From contig CM016925.1 of the NCBI GenBank assembly GCA_006247105.1, forward strand, positions 1,798,001-1,862,000: a DNA stretch of 64,000 nt, read 5' to 3'. The position numbers were made by a program, and so were the translations under genes. The notes below the pieces were generated by a model. The model had not been told where the DNA came from, ran no database searches, and was given only the letters and a program-made list of their open reading frames with translations. This document shows positions 63,311 through 64,000 of this stretch, in pieces. This DNA is from Giardia muris. Its lineage: Eukaryota; Fornicata; Diplomonadida; Hexamitidae. The number at the start of each line of letters is the position of its first letter. The first letter of the stretch is position 1.

Positions 63311-64000
63311 TCATTCCAAACGGGTTACAAGAGCTGCCAATGCCACTCGATTGCCCGTGTTGTTGTCCGTTGCTAGCTTCAAGGCCAGAAGCGCCCACTC
63401 TCGAGCGGTTGGACAACCGGCGTTGCCTACACAATGTTGTAACGAGGTTATCAATCCTCCAAGAAGCCTGAAAGCCTCCTGAGCTGCTGGGCAATATAGC
63501 ATCGTATGAGCCAGCATCGAGAGAAGAACGGCTCGATATCCCTCATTGTACGAAGGAATAGATAATCCAGTATGACCATACTTGGTATTAGTCTCTGGCT
63601 GAGTACGGACTGCGATTTGTAGAAGTAAGAGGCAAAGTCCAAACCCTCCAGTCTCTAGAAGCTCCTTTCTACGCAAACCATCGTTTGCTAATATTGCTGA
63701 TCGATTAAGGACGTAAATGATGTCTTGTAGACGATCTGGATGATCAATATTAAGAGGGGATTGAATATTAGAAAGTAAAGTGCTCAGGAATTGAGCCATT
63801 TCCTTCAACCTATTCATTGAGACATCATCAAGCAGTACAGATGGTTGAGACGATGTATCTGATAGCCGTGTATTCAAGATATCGACTAGGGTGGTAGGAT
63901 CGGTACTAATGGTGTCCATATGTCCTAGTCCTTCGGAAAATGGGATCCCAATCTCCGTTGTTATGATAAGGGCGGGAAATAGCCCTTCCATGTGAAGCTC
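63311..64000 (-). CDS. Ataxin-10-like protein, C-terminal part (5' end outside the window)
   Basis: The frame is open to the right window edge, so the ATG at 63991 is probably internal. The visible C-terminus contains the Ataxin-10 domain pattern: a helix, then EAFRLLGGLITSLQHCV, then PTAREWALLALKLATDNNTGN, matching the family's '(V)RELGGIPLIL..C..D..NPFIREWAI.A(I/L)RNL...N..NQ'. Ataxin-10 is an ARM-repeat protein found at basal bodies and needed for cytokinesis or ciliary function in other eukaryotes. Two TGA stop codons follow each other directly at the end. No other candidate family fits as well. Confidence 0.82.
   Translation of the reverse strand, partial: ELHMEGLFPALIITTEIGIPFSEGLGHMDTISTDPTTLVDILNTRLSDTSSQPSVLLDDVSMNRLKEMAQFLSTLLSNIQSPLNIDHPDRLQDIIYVLNRSAILANDGLRRKELLETGGFGLCLLLLQIAVRTQPETNTKYGHTGLSIPSYNEGYRAVLLSMLAHTMLYCPAAQEAFRLLGGLITSLQHCVGNAGCPTAREWALLALKLATDNNTGNRVALAALVTRLE

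Overview
The window looks like nuclear DNA of a flagellated diplomonad of the Giardia type. The evidence is: (1) very dense gene packing on both strands with almost no introns and gaps that are often under 50 bp; (2) eukaryotic gene content (two class II aminoacyl-tRNA synthetases, SF3b3, Nbp35, oxysterol-binding protein, axonemal proteins); (3) two Nek-type kinases fused to ankyrin arrays and one stand-alone ankyrin protein, a combination greatly expanded in Giardia; (4) all three stop codons used as stops, which argues against hexamitids that read TAA/TAG as Gln; (5) several AGTRAAY-like polyadenylation signals overlapping stop codons. Species cannot be fixed from the sequence alone.

Layout. 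1-3.2 kb: a left-truncated FAM184-like coiled-coil gene, a helical unknown, tRNA-Ala, and two small unknowns. 3.2-12.8 kb: a tubulin-deglutamylase-type carboxypeptidase, then two Nbp35 Fe-S scaffold paralogues bracketing a zinc-ribbon protein and a protein whose C-terminus reads like a divergent Omp85/Sam50 beta-barrel. 12.8-19.5 kb: a small unknown overlapping an SF3b3-like splicing factor, an amino-acid transporter, and a one-domain PDI. 19.5-34.6 kb: a giant WD40/EF-hand protein, CCDC96/CFAP184, a giant propeller/solenoid protein, HisRS with a large N-terminal domain, a possible MEDS-domain protein, and tRNA-Ser. 34.7-48.6 kb: Nek-ankyrin pseudokinase, unknown, GlyRS, an STPGR/SHIPPO protein built on a near-perfect 609-bp tandem repeat, and a second Nek-ankyrin pseudokinase. 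48.6-64 kb: diphosphomevalonate decarboxylase and two following genes in a near-zero-spacing string, an ankyrin protein, a coiled-coil protein, a propeller/zinc-ribbon protein, a possible RMI1, a secreted LRR protein, ORP, an aldo-keto reductase, and a truncated Ataxin-10.

Many products fit a cell with several flagella: CCDC96/CFAP184, the SHIPPO protein, the WDR49-like protein, the carboxypeptidase, FAM184-like and the Nek proteins would build, modify or position axonemes and microtubule arrays. The Nbp35 pair serves cytosolic Fe-S assembly. If the barrel assignment holds, the protein between them would serve the mitosome outer membrane. The rest is housekeeping: translation, splicing, lipid transfer, mevalonate pathway, secretion.

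Functional calls come from motif recognition by eye without database searches. The Sam50-like, RMI1-like, MEDS-like and nucleoporin-like calls are hypotheses.
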